From: Symbiodinium microadriaticum
Lineage: Eukaryota; Sar; Dinophyceae; Suessiales; Symbiodiniaceae
Assembly: GCA_001939145.1 (NCBI GenBank)
Contig: LSRX01000708.1
Span: forward strand, 324,694 to 388,693
DNA: 64,000 nucleotides
Direction: 5' to 3'
This document shows positions 31,306 through 41,494 of this stretch, piece by piece. A program made the position numbers and the translations under genes. Every line of letters starts with the position of its first letter. Within the stretch, counting starts at the first letter, position 1. The notes below the pieces were generated by a model. It did no database searches and had not been told where the DNA came from. It was given only the letters and a program-made list of their open reading frames with translations.

Positions 31306-31622
31306 CTAGCTGGCCAAAGCTGGTTGCCATCCCTGAGTTCTTTCGTCAGGAGAATGGGTGGGTTCAGTACAGACTTCCTGCTGTACATGATCAGTCTTTC
31401 GCTTCAGCTCAGCGTACTGCTAGCAGTCTTGATGAGCATATGGAGTCAGACTTGCCAATCGCTCATCCAGTCTACGATTTCATACATGCTGGGACGGTTT
31501 TGGCAGATTTCACAGCTGCAGTTGCATCAAACCATGCCTGTTCAGATTCCAGGCCTGGACTTTCAGCTGCAAGGTGGAGTCATGAATCAAACCGGCTTGA
31601 AACTCACAGCGGATGGGGCTGA
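31263..31622 (+). CDS. overlapping third frame, possible C-terminal extension
   Basis: A frame shifted by -1 relative to the accessory ORF opens at 31,263, overlaps its last 14 codons, and runs 119 codons to TGA. It reads SWPKLVAIPEFFRQENGW and later IAHPVYDFIHAGTVLADF, clearly protein-like. It has no early ATG, so it may be reached by -1 frameshifting or splicing, or be the original C-terminus of the accessory protein after an indel. No classical slippery heptamer is evident. Its last 86 codons lie within the direct repeat and also occur, cut off, in the left copy. Confidence 0.5.
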   Translation, partial: WDAASPAQLQAFQLTSWPKLVAIPEFFRQENGWVQYRLPAVHDQSFASAQRTASSLDEHMESDLPIAHPVYDFIHAGTVLADFTAAVASNHACSDSRPGLSAARWSHESNRLETHSGWG

Positions 31623-31918
31623 TAGCAGCATGTTGCACATAGCTTCAGCAGGTGTGTATCCATACCTCACTTCGTTTGCAGCGCATGTGTTGTGGACACT
31701 TGGGCGTCGAATGCTCGCCTAGGTGCCATGATGTAGCAAATCACGTGTGCCCTACACATGTCTAATTGGCATCTGCAGCTTTTGACTCGCACGGGGCCGC
31801 TTCTTGTAGAGACTCAGACGTAGAAGTGTTCAACACACCCAATCCGCGCTCACAGTGTGATTGAATGGCGGACGGCCTCAGAAACAGATGCGATTGAGTG
31901 TCTGTGTGAACCAGGGTT
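31363..31918 (+). repeat. right 556-bp direct repeat of Penelope-like element
   Basis: The 3' end of the full unit: 260 bases of coding frame, then about 300 non-coding bases ending ACCAGGGTT. The terminal AGGGTT overlaps the target duplication. Confidence 0.85.
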
Positions 31919-31925
31919 TAGGATT
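31913..31925 (+). repeat. retroelement target-site duplication, right
   Basis: AGGGTTTAGGATT, identical to 25,963-25,975. Its first six bases are also the element's own 3' end. Confidence 0.8.
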
Positions 31926-32071
31926 GTGGTTACGTAGCCTTGCGCATCTCGGGGAACCTGGCCGGGCGAGCTCCGATCAAGCCCGTGTAAAAGACAATTA
32001 CACTCAGTCCAAGTGTTTTTCGGCAGGCTCTTCTTACCTAAACCCTAAACCCTCTTTTCGGTATCCGAAAG

Positions 32072-32154
32072 GCCCCAAGGCCCGACAACCTCAAATTCCA
32101 AGGGTTGATGAGGTCGCCGAGCAGATCAAGGCCAGGGATCTGGGGGTCGATAGG
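32072..32154 (+). CDS. candidate exon, unassigned
   Basis: The frame ends PRVDEVAEQIKARDLGVD plus R. C-strand units (32,035-32,055) lie upstream. The donor is the telomere-like GTTTAGGG (32,155). Composition is charged and protein-like. Confidence 0.45.
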
Positions 32155-32520
32155 GTTTAGGGTGGAGAGGGTTCTTGTTAGGGTCTAGGATGCAGGGTTG
32201 AGGGCTTTGGGCCTAGGACCTGTGGAAATGGGTTTTGAGAAAGGTTCATGTTTGGATCTCGGAGTGTATATAGGGCCCTCTAGGGCTTTGGCAGGCTGCG
32301 GGATACAGGGTTTATCTTTAGTGTGTCAGGTTTAGGGTTTCGGGCTCGGTTAAGGGTTAAGGGCTAGTGTAGGAGTGTAGGGGTTCAGGTTTGCAAGGCT
32401 TCAGTGTCAATTTGGGCTTTCAGGGTATTTGCAGATTCCGACGCGTGAACCGCTAGACCATCCCAGAGCCTTAAACCCTAAAAAACCCTAGGGGATCCTC
32501 CGGAAAAAACCCTACGATTC

Positions 32521-32634
32521 CGGAGCCCCCGACGCCTTCAAGAGCGTTCCGAGCTGCAGCGGGTTTTTGATGAATGTGCTCTGCATTCTGTTCTGACCTA
32601 CTTGCGATACCAGTGCCCGGAGCACTTGCTTTAG
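32521..32634 (+). CDS. candidate exon, unassigned
   Basis: The frame reads RRLQERSELQRVFDECAL and then HSVLTYLRYQCPEHLL, ending in TAG. GTGCCC (32,613) could be a donor. It lies shortly after a CCTAAAAAACCCTA block. Confidence 0.45.
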   Translation, partial: RSPRRLQERSELQRVFDECALHSVLTYLRYQCPEHLL

Positions 32635-32641
32635 ATACCCT

Positions 32642-32715
32642 ATGCTTCCAGGGACCGTATAGTTAGGGCCCTAAACCCCTTCAGGACCTAATAATAAGGT
32701 CCCTGGAAGCCTAGG
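32642..32715 (+). mobile_element. palindromic MITE-like element, family B copy 1
   Basis: ATGCTTCCAGGGACC opens it and GGTCCCTGGAAGCCT closes it. The interior AGTTAGGGCCCTAAACCCC is shared with the copies at 33,177 and 33,466. Confidence 0.8.
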
Positions 32716-32859
32716 GATAAACAGTAGATCTATACCTCGCGCGCTTAAACATTGGCGCTCCCTTCCAGCCTCAAAGTGGATAAGTCGATTCTAAATCCCA
32801 AAGCCCTCGAGAACACCCTACGCCCTTACAATGGAAGCCCTGAAGCCCCAAAGACCTAC

Positions 32860-32975
32860 ACCCTTAACCTGAACCCTGAACCCTCAACCCTAGACCCTAA
32901 CTACACTAAACCCTAAACCCTAAATACCCTGACCCTAAAGACCCTAAACCCTAAACCTAAACCGAACCCCTATGA
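32860..32975 (-). repeat. telomere-like C-strand block
   Basis: CCCTAAACCCTAAATACCC and CCCTAAAGACCC units. Confidence 0.85.
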
Positions 32976-33069
32976 ACCCTGATTCGGAAACGAAGCCGAA
33001 GCCCTTCTAGACCTCGGAAAGCCCGACACCCAAACCTCTATAAAAAGCCTTGATTCTGAAGCCCTTACC

Positions 33070-33178
33070 CTACCTTAACCTACCAAAACCTACTTTTTTG
33101 CAGGGTCTCTATACATTCCATATTCGGGGATATAATAAGAACCTGCAAAACAGTAGGTTTTGGTAGGTTAAGGTAGGC
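33070..33178. mobile_element. palindromic MITE, TACCTTAACCTACCAAAACC arms
   Basis: CCTACCTTAACCTACCAAAA is mirrored exactly by TTTTGGTAGGTTAAGGTAGG, with long arms and a loop of about 50 bases. It directly abuts the family B element that starts at 33,177. Confidence 0.85.
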
Positions 33179-33250
33179 TTCCAGGGACTTTATTATTGGG
33201 TCCTTAACGGGGTCTAGGGCCCTAACTATAGGGCCCCTGGAAGCATGGGG
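33177..33250 (-). mobile_element. palindromic MITE-like element, family B, reverse copy
   Basis: GCTTCCAGGGAC through CCCCTGGAAGC. The interior matches the reverse complement of the copy at 33,466. Confidence 0.75.
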
Positions 33251-33332
33251 TTCTATAAAGCCCCCAAGAACGCCCGACACCCAAAAAATCCTGGTCTAAG
33301 CCTTGCTACGGCTTTGGGCTTAAAGGTTTATA

Positions 33333-33415
33333 GGGCTTTCAGGGTCCTTTTTTGGTAAGGGTGCCGTACTTTGCCGGGGACATAAAATAAAAGTTTTGGA
33401 AAGGGACCCTAGTTT
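33333..33415. mobile_element. palindromic element, family C copy 1
   Basis: CAGGGTCCTTTTTTGG and AAAGGGACCCTAG arms around GGGTGCCGTACTTTG. Related to 47,485 and 54,620. Confidence 0.6.
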
Positions 33416-33465
33416 CAGAACTACCCAGAGACTCTGAATGCCCCTTCAGAGGTTTGTTGTTGCCA

Positions 33466-33541
33466 ATGCTTCCAGGGACCTCATAGTTAGGGCCCTAGAC
33501 CGCTTCAGGACCCAATAATTAGGCCCCTGGGAGCCTAGGGG
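33466..33541 (+). mobile_element. palindromic MITE-like element, family B copy 3
   Basis: ATGCTTCCAGGGACCTCATA through TTAGGCCCCTGGGAGCC. Confidence 0.75.
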
Positions 33542-33839
33542 TTTAGAAGCCCCCAATGTCAGGTGGGCATCCACCGGGACGCTCAGGCTGTTAACTGGCA
33601 GTCGGAGGATCATGAGGACTTAGCAAGTAATTAAGGCTATAGGTAGCGCAGTTGGGGTTAGGAGTAATTGCAAGTACACCTAAGACCCTCCTTGCTTATA
33701 ACCTGATAACCCGAGTTACTAAGTCGCGTGATGCTTGAAGTAGGTGTTCATCGTGGGTCTTGTTGGGAGGCAGGATTTTCTTGGAGGTTGGATCAGACAT
33801 CATGAGGCTTTTCGGGATTGAGTTTTCGGGTTTGGGGGC

Positions 33840-33902
33840 CCGACTGTTCAGAGCTTCTTCCGTGATGGGAAGCACTCATTCCTCGAGGTCCTGTTTGCGC
33901 AG
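33840..33902 (+). CDS. candidate exon, unassigned
   Basis: The frame reads TVQSFFRDGKHSFLEVLF plus AQ and ends at donor GTAATC (33,903). The upstream boundary is unclear; G-rich sequence precedes it. Confidence 0.4.
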
Positions 33903-34061
33903 GTAATCAATCGGAGCGTAGAATTTGGCTACAAGGTTTCCTGGTAAGGGTTCCTACAAAGCTTGCTGCAAGCGTGACTTCCGGGTTTAGGATTTATGGA
34001 CCTTGGCACCCATAATTAACGTCTACAAAGCCTTAGGGCTGGGGGGTGTGAGGGTTTGCGG

Positions 34062-34162
34062 TTGACTTTGCGGAACACCTTGCAGCTTGGACAGGTGATC
34101 TTTGGGCGCGGTGAATCTTGGGATCACCCCGTCAAGCTGCTACAGGCCATTAGCGGCATTCA
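34062..34162 (+). CDS. candidate exon, unassigned
   Basis: The frame reads LTLRNTLQLGQVIFGRGE and then SWDHPVKLLQAISGI. GTTTTG (34,163) may be the donor. It is one of the most protein-like islands, although its acceptor side is telomere-like G-strand rather than C-strand. Confidence 0.45.
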
Positions 34163-35084
34163 GTTTTGCTCTTGATCCCTAAACCCTACCTGTCTTTTAT
34201 TTAAGGTTCCTTGCTATTATTATGGTTTCTATATCTAGCTTCTGAAAAAGTTGTTTTTTGGCCCACAGGTATTCTTTATATTTTACAGGCTTTCAATAAA
34301 CCCAGCCCTGCAGCTTTAGTCGACCGCTTCTCATAGGAGGGTCGGGCTTGCAGCTTAGGGTTCAAAGTTCAATACGGCGGCAAGCGCCCGGTTTCAAAAA
34401 GGGTTCGTATGGGGGGGCATCCACAGATTGGGGCTTCTATCGAGGAATCTAGGGGTTCCTCATGACAAATCAGGATCCAATTATCTAGATTTCTATGTTC
34501 TCATCTAGCCTTTCGAACTTGCACATACTCGCCTTCAAAAGCCAGAATCAGCGAGAAGGTCAACGCCAAAGCAAGTGGGAAGTGTCAGATAAATTCCCAC
34601 GTGGGGATCGAACCTGAAAGTGGCTGACCCATCGTACAGCACAGGGCTGACTGTTATCAGAGTAGGCTTGTGGATCATATAGGGGACTAGGTTCTTAGGG
34701 TTTAGGGGAGTTTCTTTCCATGCCGGAAAGCACGTCTTGTCACCGCTATTAGGTTTCCTCGTGGTGCAGCCGCGATGGTAGTTGCAGGTCGCACATGTGA
34801 GCTTCGCGACACCAAGCATCATCACGGTCATGGTCGTAGTAGCCTCTACCAGCATCACATTCGGAACACTCTGGATGTCCTTATGTCTTGAGAATCATGT
34901 CATCTGCAGAGCAGTGAGCACTGGCTCGTGGTTGCTCCGAAGCCCAGAAGCCCTAAACCAGGACACCTCCGAAGCCAACACATCCGCCAAATTCACATCC
35001 AAAAAGTTTGTACTTTAGAATCTAGGGGCCAAAATAAGTACCTATACTATTTTGGAGACTCCTTCTCCCAGTGTATATATACAC

Positions 35085-35165
35085 CCCGCCCCCCACCAAA
35101 AAAAAAGAACAAAACAAAAAAAAGCCAGTATAAATTCCCCCCCCCCCCAACAAAAAAAAGAAACG
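35085..35165. repeat. C and A homopolymer region
   Basis: Two C runs, each followed by A-rich runs, look like a duplicated 40-base segment. Confidence 0.7.
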
Positions 35166-35203
35166 GATTCCAATTATGAAGGCCCCCGACTTTTTGCCGG
35201 CAG

Positions 35204-35280
35204 GAGCCGTACCCCTTGGTGGACCAAGTCCTCTCGGCCTCAATCAACTGGCGCGACCCAGGCGGCCAGGGTGCTGACCA
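35204..35280 (+). CDS. candidate exon, unassigned
   Basis: The frame reads EPYPLVDQVLSASINWRD and then PGGQGAD. The acceptor is TTTTTGCCGGCAG and the donor GTAGGG (35,281). A large G-strand block follows. Confidence 0.45.
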
Positions 35281-35304
35281 GTAGGGTGATCAAAAGACGT
35301 AGGG

Positions 35305-35440
35305 CTTTCAGGTTTAGGGTTGTGGGGTTTAGGGTTTACGGTGTTTGGGGTTTAGTGGTTTTAGGGTTTAGGGGGGCTTTCAGGTTTAGGGCTGTAGGGC
35401 TTTGGGTTTAGGGTTTAGGGGGTTTAGTGTTTAGGGTTTA
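35305..35440 (+). repeat. telomere-like G-strand block
   Basis: GGTTTAGGGTTGTGGGG, GGGTTTAGGGTTTAGGG and similar units. Confidence 0.9.
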
Positions 35441-38278
35441 GGTTTCCTACCCACACAGGTTCTTTGTTTTGCTTGCCTCGTTTTTTGTATAGTCTCGGCT
35501 AATAACTTGGTTATCTCCACCAGGACTTTGATTGGCCATGGAGAGCATAAGCAGGGTTTGCCTTCAGCTACCAGAACCTGCCTGAATGGGTCCATTTCCT
35601 GCCCTTCGGCCCTTGACCCCCAGACCCTGGCGGGCTTTTGGAATTTCAGTCTGGGAGCAGTGAGCTTGTCTTAGGTTAGGGTCGGGGTCTGGCTTGGGTA
35701 TTCGAGTCGATTTTTTGTGGGTTTAGGGTTGTGGGCTTTTTTCCGCCTTGGTCTCCATGCCTACCTGCTGTTTTCCCTTCCCAGACTTGTCTGCCTCGGC
35801 TGCTCCACACCCAATCCCTTTGATCTCAATGTAAGCACCCTCGCGGTTATCATGAGGTTTGGGCAACATGGATCCGATGGGTCCACAGCACATACCTCCA
35901 CAGATCCTAGTAAGTACCCGCCACGACAGATACATGTACCCCGTTGAGGCGTGCGCCCTCCAGACGACAAGCTCTTGAGCTTGACGCGCACGGCGCTGCG
36001 AGCCGCATACCAAGGTGGCCGGAGCGGGCGTGGGTGGCTGCATATTGGTCCGGGTTTGTCGAGTTTCTGGCTTGTCGGGGACCACCGGAGGCTTCATATG
36101 AGTTGGCTTTGGCTGGTCCTTCAGAGTTCCAGTCCATTCCAGTTTAGCCTCGGCAACTAGCCATTGTTCGCAAGACTGGGAGGAGGGTCGCCGATTTCCC
36201 CCGCGAACTCCTACAGCAAAACCCCTGGTCCAGGAACCTTGCCCAAGAGAGCCCGATAAGGTTGAATGGTGCAATATGCCTTGCATGCATGACCTCTGTA
36301 ATCCACAAAGCCCTGCAACCCCAAACCTTGCAAACTATATTCCTTTGACCACAAAGAAACGCGAGTTTCGGAGGTGCCTACCTGGCAGCCATAGAGCGTG
36401 GGCGCCACTTGCTCCTGCTTACCCTGGTGCTTTGGCGACAGACGACAGAGTGTGTAGCTCTCTTTGGGACTCTCCCCAGCATTGACAAACAAGGCGACAG
36501 CTCTCTTTTTTCGGCTTCAGGATTTAAGTTACGTGTTGTTTCTTCATGATTTTTGTTTTTTGTGGTGTGTTTTAGGGGTTTAGGGTTCTACATCCTGCAG
36601 GCCTAGGGGTAGGGTCTTTTCTGCCAGCGGCGAGCTCCTTTTCGTGATCCAACACGGTACCCTGACCTAATGCGGAAAGGCTGGTCCAGGTATACATGTT
36701 GGTATATATTAAAGCATGTATATGTATTTATACCTCCATATCTGCTTATATGTGCACACATAATCCCATGTGCCAGAGCTACAACGTCGGCAAGTACCCA
36801 CAGACAGTACATGTCGTAGCAAACCTCGAAGACAGTAGGGCAATCGAGAGAGGGACATTTTGGGGGATGTCTTGAGAGCTTGCATGTACAAGTGAAGGCA
36901 CCAAGACACAAAGCACTCAAGCGACGGCAACTGCGGGGGGGTTGGCTCCGTATTTTGGGCTCTCTGAGGCTTTGCAGGTGGTTCAACTTCGCCCAGACCC
37001 CATTTCAGCTCCCCTGGGTACCCATGACGGACGTGGTGCAACGAAATCTGAAGCAAAACGGATGTTGCTGGTGGTGGCCGTCTTCACTCGCAGGGCATTG
37101 GACTGCGAGGCTGTTGGTCGGCTCGGTAAGCATGCCTTGAATATCGAGTACCATGCTGTAACACTGTGAGCTACATCATCGGTTATATGCACCGGCGTTT
37201 AGACTAAAGTTTAGATACCAAAGGTATCGCAGCTGATTCTGGAGCGTCGCTCCGCCTCTTTTCTGTTCTGTACCCTTAGCAAGCCATCATGCGGCACCAA
37301 GATTGGCGGCGGTGTTTTCGACAACCCCCAGGACATGATCTTGGAGGACAGCCACCGGAAGCCATTGCAGAAGCAGCCGCAGCCGAGCCTCGTAACAAAC
37401 TCACATGGGAACACCAGCAACCGACATCATACCTGGGGTATATGCCTTTGAGACTCCGCCAGATCCCAAGACGCATAGGTCTTTGAAGGTGAAGCTGAGC
37501 ACCTCTGAAGCCCTTACGATCCTGATTAAGCCAAGCTTGCGCCTTCAACAAGCGCCATTTAGGTCCAAACAGAACCAAGGACAAGGCCTTCTATTTGGTG
37601 CGGAATTTTGCACCCAGAATCACCAGGACAGGTCGTAAAGGCATGAAGAGAACCGGAAAAATGTGTTGTGATGCTCTCCTTTGTAGAAACCGTAAGCCGA
37701 CGGATATCTTAGCCCTGGAGCCTTAGCCACTGAGCCTGAATCCCGGGTTTCCCAAGACCCGAGCCCTTTCCGTGGGGCATCCAGTTGAAGGAGTTTTGAG
37801 CATCTTTCTGTGGTGTACCTCCATGGGGTCAAGCAGCCCTAATCCAGATTGGCTTTTATATTTCCAAGCCAGACCCCCTATAGGGCCTTACAGTTCCTGG
37901 GTTTAGGGTTTCGGTTTGGGGTTTAGTAGGTTTCCTCAGTTTAGGGTTTAGGCTTGAAAAGCGCCCCTCATCATCATGATGGTATGTTTCGTATTCTAGC
38001 TAGAAAAGCCGCCATAATCGCAGGGCCCTACCCCAAAACCTATCGTCTCCTAGCCACGGTTTCTGCATGTAGGGAGAAGCCATGAAAAGAGAACCCTGGA
38101 AACTTAAACTCCGGAACCCCTAGACCCTAAAAGGTCGTTGGGCAGGAGGAAACAAAGCCCTAAAACTCTGAACATTAAATCCTCTCGAACTACGGAACCT
38201 TGCCTGGCTTATCCGAGTTGTGAGAGCATAAACCCCGAATCAACAGCTTGGGAGTTGATGGCCCCGTGGCTTCAACAG
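35441..38278. other. spacer with weak coding signals
   Basis: Includes short protein-like frames at 35,559-35,612 (FSYQNLPEWVHFLPFG) and 35,951-36,050 (RPPDDKLLSLTRTALRAA). A 187-codon minus-strand ORF at 35,723-36,286 has ordinary random composition. G-strand units lie at 36,565-36,590 and 37,895-37,955. Nothing is assignable. Confidence 0.5.
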
Positions 38279-38344
38279 CAGAAGTCCTATCCGAAATGCC
38301 AAAGCCGAGCAGGAGCTAGCAGCTGCACACGCTGCTTGGCTCAG
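38279..38344 (+). CDS. candidate exon, unassigned
   Basis: The best frame reads IRNAKAEQELAAAHAAWL plus R, an alanine/glutamate-rich helix. The acceptor is CTTCAACAG and the donor GTTTGC (38,345). Another frame is also open. Confidence 0.4.
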
Positions 38345-40440
38345 GTTTGCAGTGTCTTCCTCTGAGGGGTTCGTTTCAGAGTTCCTTTAGTATTTCGTGG
38401 GGCTTTCCCTGCGGATTCCATACAGGTTGGATTTAGGACTGCTTGTTTGGGCTGTTGTTTTGGTATTTCGCATTCCTCGGGGTCTCTTTTCAAGCTGTTT
38501 CTGTTACGTTCCTTTGTGGTCTTCCTTTACGGGATTCCGTAACGGGAATGCAGTGTTTTTGGGCTGCTCAAACCAGGGAGCACAGGCACAATAATCGGGT
38601 AATCACGATATGGAAAAAGTCTTCCAAAAGAAATGAATCCGTTTCGGACCCGCGTGGACCCGAAACGGGACCATAGTACCCAGAAAGATACCAGTAAGGA
38701 TCAAAACCAGCCACGTTTCAATCATAGTCAACATGACCATGGGTAGAATCAATACGATCCAAGTCTCTAGGCCTAGGCCTTTGAAGGGGCAACATCCAGG
38801 CCGAAGTGCCAGCTATTCTTTTCAAGTTCGAAGCCCATGGAAGCTTCAACAAAAACTTCTCGGGTAGAAGACTTCGCAGCTACACAGCCTACACTCAGGA
38901 TCCCCAAGTTCCAAGCCGCTGAACTGGGATTTCTGGTTTCTAGGATCCCTTCATCGTTGGCCAAGAGAGACGGAAGTCGGGGGCGGCTTTATAGACACAA
39001 CAGGCAGGACAACACTCCCCCAACAGCTGCTTCCCAAGGAGGGGGCAGAGCCCAAACCAAGACATGGCTTGGTGGTCGACAAGCACCCCGTTTCTCAGAT
39101 CGGCAGGACCTGGTGCCTGCTAGACTACCCAGCCCCTCACGTCAAAACGCGGGGAGCGACAGACCCGTGAAGCCCGGCCTTTTTGGACCAAAATGCCTCC
39201 AAGATCGCCGAGAAGGTGCCGATGTGTGGCAGCTGCTGCAAGGGCCCTTTTAAGAGTTCGGGGTAGCAGAGATTCTAACTACCCTAAACCGTAGCTCCCT
39301 ACTCTACGGGCTCCGAAAATCTGTCCTAAGCCCTAAACCCTAAAGCCCAAACCGTGTCCCATTGCCATAAGGCTCGCTTCGCGACTCATCCGGCCAGCGA
39401 GCTCCGTGAAGTTCGCCTTTGCCTCTACCCTTCCGGGCAGGGCGCCTATACGGATGGAGATGAGGGTTCCCCGAAACCTTTGTTTAACGGGAGTGTGCGG
39501 TTTGAGGGGGTTTATAGCTGGAGATCCAAAAATCTGCTGCCGTAAGGGTTTGTACCCTATATGGAGATGGAGCCATGACGTGCTACTTCGTATGCTGTGG
39601 GGTTCCTTTAAGGCGTTAAGGGTTCTAGCGGATTTTAGCGGCTCTATCCTTTGGGGCTTGGGTCTTGTTTGGTGTTCATCTCTTGTTGTTGGAAGTTGTT
39701 GGGTGTGTGAGGGGGTGGTTTGTAGACAAGGGGTAGCTGATACCGGGGTCCTTTACCAGTGGGAAAGGGCCGCCTCATCAGGCTCCATGAACCCTTCATC
39801 GTAGGATGTTCTTTGTGTTGGGGATGTGGGCTTACGGTATTCAGTTTCGAGCCTTCGGGTCCTGTTTACTGCCAGCTCAACCAAAAACGAGCTGCAATCT
39901 GGAGATACACTTCGAGGTCAGCGCCGTGTTGGCGAGCATACATGTTGTCGATATCTGCTTGCTGTATACATACAGAAAATATGCAGATCCAAGTGCGTAT
40001 TTTGCCTTTCAGGATGCATTCGTTTAAAGCCAGTCTCTTGGTTCAGCCTCATTTACATGTAAGGATATGTCTAGCCGTCTAGCCACACGCACACACACAC
40101 ACACAACCCAAGGATCTATAGGGTGTGCCATTTCGTTTGCAGGGCTGAATGTCATTCGCATGCTCTCCTTGCTGTAGGTTTGGGTGTGTATGTGTGTGTC
40201 TTTCTTTGTGTGTGAGTGTCCTCATCTCTCTCTCTCTCTCTCTTTCTGTGAGCGTGTTTGTGTTTGGCTAGAACGGGCTGCTGGACAACGAGGCCAAATG
40301 CCAAAAGGGGCTTATGTCATTTTCAAGAGCTTGACCTTCGGGTGAAAGTCTGAACCCAAGACGTTGAGCCCTAAACGCCCTCACTTTAGCCCAGAACCCT
40401 TATCCGCCTAAAGCCCTTGCAACAACCGCCATGGTCCCCT
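38345..40440. other. spacer with weak coding signals
   Basis: A 138-codon plus-strand ORF (38,837-39,253) and an island after C-strand units near 39,357-39,467 (RPASSVKFAFASTLPGRA) are possible but unconvincing. CA and TC microsatellites lie at 40,083-40,108 and 40,190-40,250. Confidence 0.5.
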
Positions 40441-40620
40441 CATACAAGCCTTGCATGGTTTAACCCTAAATCCGACACCCTAAGCCTAGCCCTAAACCCT
40501 AGACCCCTAAACCCCTAAACCTCTAAACCCCTAACCCCTAAACCCCTATAACCCCCTAAACCCCTAAACCCCTAAACTCTAAACCCCTAAACCCCTAAAC
40601 CCTATAAACCCTAAGTGTAG
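40440..40620 (-). repeat. long telomere-like C-strand block
   Basis: About twenty CCCTAAACCCCTAAA-type units end some 35 bases before the island at 40,655. Confidence 0.9.
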
Positions 40621-40654
40621 CCTGGTTTATTTCATCTGTCTTTCGGTCACCGAG

Positions 40655-40708
40655 GACGGCCGAGGCCACGGAACTGAAGCTCCAAGAGCTCCTCGAGCGT
40701 TTCGGATC
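40655..40708 (+). CDS. candidate small exon with charged helix
   Basis: The frame reads TAEATELKLQELLERFG. A T-rich tract (TTTATTTCATCTGTCTTTCG) precedes its AG. The donor is the consensus GTGAGT (40,709). Confidence 0.5.
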
Positions 40709-40764
40709 GTGAGTGCCTGCAATCTCCGTCGTAGTCCCTGTTCTGGTCTAACCATTGGGGAAGC

Positions 40765-40905
40765 TTAAGCCTTAAACCCTAAAGCCTAAACCCTAGAAAA
40801 AAAGACATTTGGGAAGCTTAAGCCCTAAACCCCCTGGGAAGCTTAAACCCTAAACCCTAACTAAACCCTGAAGCACCGGGAAGCTTAAGCCCTAAACCCC
40901 AAACC
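40765..40905 (-). repeat. telomere-like C-strand block with GGGAAGCTTAAGCC spacer
   Basis: GGGAAGCTTAAGCCCTAAAC recurs three to four times between C-strand units. Confidence 0.8.
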
Positions 40906-41269
40906 ACTCGCGGCCGAAAGGCCGGCTCCGAGCCTTTCTGGTGGTCCTTCTCCTTTCTTAACTGAGATAGCCCCTTTTTTGGTATCCCTGAAATTCCCTT
41001 ACGAGGTGTTTGCTGTTTTTTTTGTGGGTTTTGAGGAGCTTAGTGTGCTTCAGGTTCTGACTTTCGCGATTTCGGGTTCGCTGAATCCTAAACTATATAT
41101 CTGTTCCTAGTAAATCTAGCGGTTCCACACAATTGCACCATGGCACAACATGGCACAGTAAAGGTGCTATAATCCTTACCGGACTCGGGATCAAGCACTC
41201 CAGGCCAAGTATTCCTGCCTTTTTTTGAGCTTGAAGGCTTCGTAAGGGTAGGTAGCGATGAGGTCCTGA

Positions 41270-41375
41270 AACCCTGAACCCTAAACACTAAACCCTCAAC
41301 CGGCCTAAACCCTTAAACCACTTAAACCCCTAAACCTTAAAACCCTAACCCCGAAACCCCTAAACCCTAAACCCT
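41270..41375 (-). repeat. telomere-like C-strand block
   Basis: CCCTAAACCCTAAACCC-type units before the island at 41,399. Confidence 0.85.
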
Positions 41376-41398
41376 AACAATTACTATACGGGTTGAAG

Positions 41399-41494
41399 AA
41401 GAGCAGCCTCGAATCACATCCTTGAGCTCTAACCGCAGGTTCGAGACCCCCTGTCCGCTGACCACGTTCCTGACCGTCCCGGCAATCCCTCTGG
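41399..41494 (+). CDS. candidate exon, unassigned
   Basis: The frame reads EQPRITSLSSNRRFETPC and then PLTTFLTVPAIPL. The acceptor is GGGTTGAAG and the donor GTCGCT (41,495), where the second copy of the intron-like repeat begins. Confidence 0.45.

Larger units (their letters stand above)
25976..31912 (+). mobile_element. Penelope-like retroelement, GIY-YIG nuclease N-terminal to RT
   Basis: A complete-looking insertion of about 5.9 kb: left direct repeat, GIY-YIG/RT gene, accessory ORF, right direct repeat, flanked by AGGGTTTAGGATT on both sides. No integrase, RNase H, protease or tyrosine recombinase is visible. Having the nuclease before the RT is the permuted order described for Chlamys/Naiad-type Penelope-like elements; canonical Penelope has it after. 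Identical repeats and intact ORFs point to recent activity. The host island pattern resumes on both sides. Confidence 0.85.

Noticed and set aside
25974..31918. LTR retrotransposon
   Set aside because: No integrase, protease or RNase H. The direct repeats start inside coding sequence, do not begin TG or end CA, and the RT has a GIY-YIG partner.
32426..32465. tRNA-Glu-like A-box on the minus strand (TGGTCTAGCGGTT)
   Set aside because: Only the 5' half resembles a tRNA; no anticodon arm, T-arm or closing acceptor stem follows. A similar TCTAGTGGTTAAGACACC at 53,551 also lacks a T-arm. Could be SINE relics, but unsupported.
41430..41460. T-arm-like GGTTCGAGACC suggesting a tRNA
   Set aside because: No D-arm or acceptor stem upstream; the bases sit inside a protein-like island. 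GGATCGAACC at 34,607 fails the same test on the minus strand.
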